Source: Candidatus Avimicrobium faecavium (GTDB lineage: Bacteria; Bacillota; Clostridia; Oscillospirales; Ruminococcaceae). Taken from it: a stretch of 8,471 nucleotides of DNA. Both the position numbers and the translations under genes were made by a program. The stretch covers positions 1 to 8,471 of the forward strand of contig CAJFQR010000149.1 of the NCBI GenBank assembly GCA_904419105.1. Direction: 5' to 3'. This document shows, in pieces, positions 5,377 through 8,471 of this stretch (position 1 is the stretch's first letter; each line of letters opens with the position of its first letter). The notes below the pieces were generated by a model. The model saw only the letters and a program-made list of their open reading frames with translations. It ran no database searches and was not told the origin of the DNA.

Positions 5377-7026
5377 GTGGAGAGACCTGTCAAAGAAACG
5401 CTAACTATTGAGTTTAAAAGCGACAAAAAATGTTATGCCATGGAAAAGCTGTATGAAGATTTGGTTGGCATGGCCAATACCGATGGCGGGTGGTTGTTTT
5501 TAGGGATGGAAGATAGTGGAACCGCCACTGGTGTAAACAATCAACATAAGGATTTACAATACATGGAATCAAGTATACAAGACAATACCGTCCCCTCCTT
5601 GTTTGTGCATACACATATGGAGGAATGGGATGGGTGCATGGTTTTGGCTATTGAAGTACCCATTTCTCGACAGCTTATGATGACTTCTCAAGGAAAATAC
5701 CTGCGTCGGAGAATCAAACGAGACGGAACGCCGGAAACAGTTGCATTAAAACCCGATGAAATTCTCCAGCGTCTTTCCTACATTCAAGCACTAGATCCTT
5801 CTGCACAGGTGATTGAAGACCTTCCAGCAGAGGTTGCATTAAGTCCCTTGGAAAGAGAGCGTATGCGGAACATGATCCGCATCTATCATGGAGATGCAAC
5901 ATTGCTGGATTTGTCTGACAATGAACTAGACAGAGCCCTTGGTTTTGTGCGCGAGCGAAATAAAGAATGGTTCCCAACTATCACTGGTCTTTTGATGATT
6001 GGACACGAAACCTATATTCGACAATATGTTCCCAGTCATGAAGTACTGTTTCAAGTGTTGGATGGAGTAAATGTTCTATCCAATCCTCCTGCGATGCATG
6101 CTTCTCTCTTGCAGACATTTGAAAAAGTTGAGCTTTTATTCCAATCCCGTGTTGTAGAACAGGAATTGCAAATCGGTATGTTTCGGGTTCCAATTCCAAA
6201 CTACGAGGAAGAAGCTTTTCGTGAAGGATTTGTAAATGCATTGGTTCACAGAGACTACTTCCGAGTTGGCGCTGTACAGGTTCAGCTTCAGAAAGCAGCA
6301 CTGTCTATTTCGAGTCCGGGTGGATTTTTGGAAGGCATTTCACCTGACAATATCCTAACTGTATCCCCAACACCTCGCAATGTTCTTCTTGCAGAGGCAG
6401 CCAAACGAATTGGCCTTGCCGAGCGAACCGGCCGAGGAATTGACAAAATTTATACGGTCATGCTTCGAAGTGGTCATGCAATTCCTGATTATTCTGCTTC
6501 CACCAATACTTCTGTGGTGCTGCGCCTTAACAGCGCAGAACTAGACGAGAGCTATATCAAAATGATCATTTCTGAAGAAGAACGACTGCAAAAACCAATT
6601 CCTGTAGATGCTTTAATTGTTTTATCTGTCCTTAAAACAGAGCGTCGTGCCACCTTAATGCTTCTTAGCACCAAAATCCAGCAATCCATTTCTGGTACCC
6701 GTGCTGTTGTGGAATGGCTGACTGAACTGGGCATGGTAGAAGGTATTGGCAACGGTAGTGCTAGACGGTATATGCTCAGCTCGAAGGTATACTCCATCTC
6801 CAACAACAAAGCTGGATACACCCGTCAGCGAGGCTGGGATACAATGCAAGAACGCGAACTAATTTTGACACACTTAAACCGATACAACCGAATTACACGG
6901 GGAGATGTTGTAGATCTATGTCGATGCACGCCAAATCACGCCTCATGGTTGCTTCGCCAGTTAGTTGAGGACAAAACGATTCAATTGTGCGGTACAGGAC
7001 GCGGAGCTTTCTATCAAAAGCTATGA
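5377..7026 (+). CDS. AlbA_2-domain / RecG-C-like ATP-binding transcriptional regulator
   Basis: The 549-residue protein starts at a GTG 7 nt after AGGAGG (5364-5369). Residues about 8-130 form the AlbA_2 (Schlafen-type) DNA-binding domain, with TIEFK (10-14) and the signature ANTDGGWLFLGMEDSGTATG (33-52). Residues about 275-385 match the GHKL-type ATPase region once called RecG C-terminal: EGFVNALVHRDY (283-294, with the conserved N and HRD), SPGG (313-316) and LAERTGRGIDKIY (347-359). Residues about 405-470 and 488-549 look like winged-helix domains, the second containing ITRGDVVDLCRCTPNHASWL. The order is that of COG2865-type regulators, which are often found next to type I restriction genes. 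It lies 81 bp before hsdM and probably controls this locus, though some members of the group may take part directly in defence. Confidence 0.85.
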   Translation: MERPVKETLTIEFKSDKKCYAMEKLYEDLVGMANTDGGWLFLGMEDSGTATGVNNQHKDLQYMESSIQDNTVPSLFVHTHMEEWDGCMVLAIEVPISRQLMMTSQGKYLRRRIKRDGTPETVALKPDEILQRLSYIQALDPSAQVIEDLPAEVALSPLERERMRNMIRIYHGDATLLDLSDNELDRALGFVRERNKEWFPTITGLLMIGHETYIRQYVPSHEVLFQVLDGVNVLSNPPAMHASLLQTFEKVELLFQSRVVEQELQIGMFRVPIPNYEEEAFREGFVNALVHRDYFRVGAVQVQLQKAALSISSPGGFLEGISPDNILTVSPTPRNVLLAEAAKRIGLAERTGRGIDKIYTVMLRSGHAIPDYSASTNTSVVLRLNSAELDESYIKMIISEEERLQKPIPVDALIVLSVLKTERRATLMLLSTKIQQSISGTRAVVEWLTELGMVEGIGNGSARRYMLSSKVYSISNNKAGYTRQRGWDTMQERELILTHLNRYNRITRGDVVDLCRCTPNHASWLLRQLVEDKTIQLCGTGRGAFYQKL

Positions 7027-7040
7027 GAATCTCTGAGTAG

Positions 7041-7060
7041 TTAGAGTTTATTAGAGTTTT
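7041..7060. repeat. TTAGAG tandem element, copy B
   Basis: TTAGAGTTTATTAGAGTTTT is a direct repeat of two 10-bp units differing at the last base. It matches 18 of 20 positions with 5211-5230. It sits 67 bp before the hsdM start, where no confident -35/-10 pair can be picked out, so it may be part of the hsdM control region. Confidence 0.5.
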
Positions 7061-7067
7061 GATAACG
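7054..7067 (-). promoter_or_regulatory. Degenerate copy of the GGTTATCAAAAACC operator before hsdM
   Basis: On the minus strand this reads CGTTATCAAAACTC, matching copy 3 of the operator-like repeat at 11 of 14 positions with an uninterrupted 10-base core, GTTATCAAAA. It overlaps the end of the TTAGAG tandem element. It may let the same regulator act on both modification units; chance cannot be excluded. Confidence 0.3.
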
Positions 7068-7107
7068 GTTTTTATGCTCCCAAAGATGAATATCGGAGGA
7101 AAATAAA

Positions 7108-8471
7108 ATGGCCAAAGGTGCAGCAAAGCCCAAAAAAGAAGTTTCTATGGAGGAAGCGCTGTGGAAATCGGCAGACAAACTGCGTGGCTCTGTGGAACCG
7201 GCAGAATATAAACACGTCGTTTTGAGCCTTTTCTTCTTAAAATTTGCAAGTGATAAATTTGAAGCCCAGCGCAAGCTGATTGCGGAAAAATACGGCGAGA
7301 AATTTGTGGACAATGTAGCTTTTTACACCAAGGACAATGTATTCTTTCTGCCGGAGATCAGCCGATGGTGCTACATCATGGAAAACGCTAAGCAGGATGA
7401 TATTGCTCTGAAAATTGACACTGCACTGTATACGATTGAAAAAGCCAATCCCTCTTTGAAGGGTGCTTTGCCGGATAACTACTACTCACGGCTCCACATC
7501 GACACAGCAAAGTTGGCGTCTCTGCTGGATGAAATCGACAAAATCAATACCAGTGATGCAGAAAATGATATTATCGGCCGGATTTACGAATATTTTCTGA
7601 GCAAATTTGCGCTGGCGGAAGGCAAGGGTAAGGGCGAATTTTACACCCCAAAATGTATTGTTAATCTGATTGCTGAGATGATTGAACCTTATGGCGGTAT
7701 CCTGTATGACCCTTGCTGCGGCTCCGGCGGTATGTTTGTGCAGTCCATGAAGTTCGTGGAGGCGCATCACGGCAACAAGAAGAAGGTGTCCATCTACGGG
7801 CAGGAGTACACCAACACCACCTATAAGCTGTGCAAGATGAATCTGGCCATTCGAGGCATCTCCGCTAATCTGGGCGAAATGGCGGCGAACACCTTCACCA
7901 ATGACCAGCACAAAGACCTGAAAGCGGACTATATCATGGCAAATCCGCCTTTCAACCAGAAGGAGTGGAGAGCCGCTGATGAACTGATAGACGACCCCCG
8001 CTGGAATGGCTATGAAGTGCCTCCCACCAGCAATGCAAACTACGGTTGGATTCTGAATATCGTCTCCAAGCTATCCCAAAACGGCGTGGCAGGTTTCCTG
8101 CTGGCCAACGGCGCTTTGTCAGATGATGGCACCGAGCTGAAAATCCGGCGGCAGCTGATCGAAAACAATCTGGTGGAAGCCATCATCATCCTGCCTCGCA
8201 ACCTGTTCTATACCACCGACATCAGCGTGACCCTCTGGATTTTGAACAAAAACAAAAAGGCTCGTGTGGTGGAGGAAAATGGTGAGGTGAAGCGCTACCG
8301 CAACCGGGAGCGTGAGATTTTGTTCATGGATCTGCGGCAGATGGGCAGCCCTTATGAGAAAAAGTATATCGAGCTGACCGAGGAAGACCGGGCCAAGGTG
8401 ACCGGCGTCTATCACGCATGGCAGCAGGAGGGCTATGAAGAAACCTATCAGAATGTGCCGGAGTTCTGTTA
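7108..8471 (+). CDS. hsdM: Type I restriction-modification methyltransferase subunit HsdM (3' end beyond window)
   Basis: An ATG at 7108, 8 nt after GGAGG (7095-7099), opens a frame that stays open to the right edge (454 full codons). The N-terminal helical domain (MEEALWKSADKLRGSVEPAE, then YKHVVLSLFFLKFASDKF) is typical of HsdM. GEFYTP lies at residues 176-181, SAM-binding motif I DPCCGSGG at 201-208 and catalytic motif IV NPPF at 279-282, all intact. The HsdM signature LANGALSDDGTELKIRRQLI and the LPRNLFYTTDISVTLWIL stretch follow. The protein transfers a methyl group from SAM to adenine N6 as part of an M2S complex. Little of the usual HsdM length is missing. The hsdS and hsdR genes are expected to the right. 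Unlike the fusion protein upstream, it has a standard active site and no target-recognition domain in the visible part. Confidence 0.95.
   Translation, partial: MAKGAAKPKKEVSMEEALWKSADKLRGSVEPAEYKHVVLSLFFLKFASDKFEAQRKLIAEKYGEKFVDNVAFYTKDNVFFLPEISRWCYIMENAKQDDIALKIDTALYTIEKANPSLKGALPDNYYSRLHIDTAKLASLLDEIDKINTSDAENDIIGRIYEYFLSKFALAEGKGKGEFYTPKCIVNLIAEMIEPYGGILYDPCCGSGGMFVQSMKFVEAHHGNKKKVSIYGQEYTNTTYKLCKMNLAIRGISANLGEMAANTFTNDQHKDLKADYIMANPPFNQKEWRAADELIDDPRWNGYEVPPTSNANYGWILNIVSKLSQNGVAGFLLANGALSDDGTELKIRRQLIENNLVEAIIILPRNLFYTTDISVTLWILNKNKKARVVEENGEVKRYRNREREILFMDLRQMGSPYEKKYIELTEEDRAKVTGVYHAWQQEGYEETYQNVPEFC

Noticed and set aside
7026..7060. Possible terminator between the AlbA_2-domain gene and hsdM (AATCTCT / AGAGTTT arms)
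   Set aside because: The stem is imperfect, the loop is 8 nt and the following DNA is only mildly T-rich; the TTAGAG tandem explains the sequence better.
7486..7911. 141-codon minus-strand frame
   Set aside because: It lies entirely antisense to conserved HsdM motifs, including motif I, and is a shadow frame.

Overview
The window looks like accessory DNA from a gut-type Clostridium relative (Bacillota; Oscillospiraceae or Lachnospiraceae would fit). This is inferred from strong AGGAGG-type ribosome binding sites, GTG/TTG starts and gene families common in Clostridia. No marker gene fixes the species. Three blocks differ in base composition: a GC-rich mobile-element block (1 to about 2410), a gene-free junction (about 2221-2773), and a moderate-to-low-GC DNA-modification block (2774 to the right edge).

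The left block has two small helix-turn-helix genes on the minus strand: 1-387, cut by the window edge, and 451-642, excisionase-like. Diverging from them on the plus strand is a coupled pair: a protein with only a sigma region 4-like domain (780-1409) and a protein with a C-terminal four-cysteine zinc ribbon (1411-2220). This layout suits the control region of an integrative element, with the integrase probably lying left of the window.

The gene-free stretch 2221-2773 holds two sites resembling MOBQ-type transfer origins (hairpin plus a GTGCG core). One is on the minus strand in GC-rich DNA and one on the plus strand in AT-richer DNA. A strong extended -10 promoter follows, flanked by three copies of a 14-bp palindromic motif, GGTTA-N5-AACC.

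That promoter drives a tight two-gene unit. The first gene encodes an N6-adenine methyltransferase fused to a single HsdS-like target-recognition domain, with the catalytic NPPF motif changed to NYPF. The second encodes a 176-residue protein of unknown function with a Rossmann-like core. A regulated intergenic region (5041-5376) and an AlbA_2/RecG-C-type ATP-binding regulator (5377-7026) come next. The 5' part of a standard type I hsdM (7108 to the edge) closes the window; hsdS and hsdR are expected to the right.

The most interesting part is 2640-5040: a tightly regulated methyltransferase/specificity fusion with an altered active site, coupled to an uncharacterised partner and sitting beside a canonical type I system. 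Shared DNA motifs upstream of the units (TTAGAG tandem repeats and a degenerate GGTTA operator before hsdM) suggest the modules may be co-regulated.
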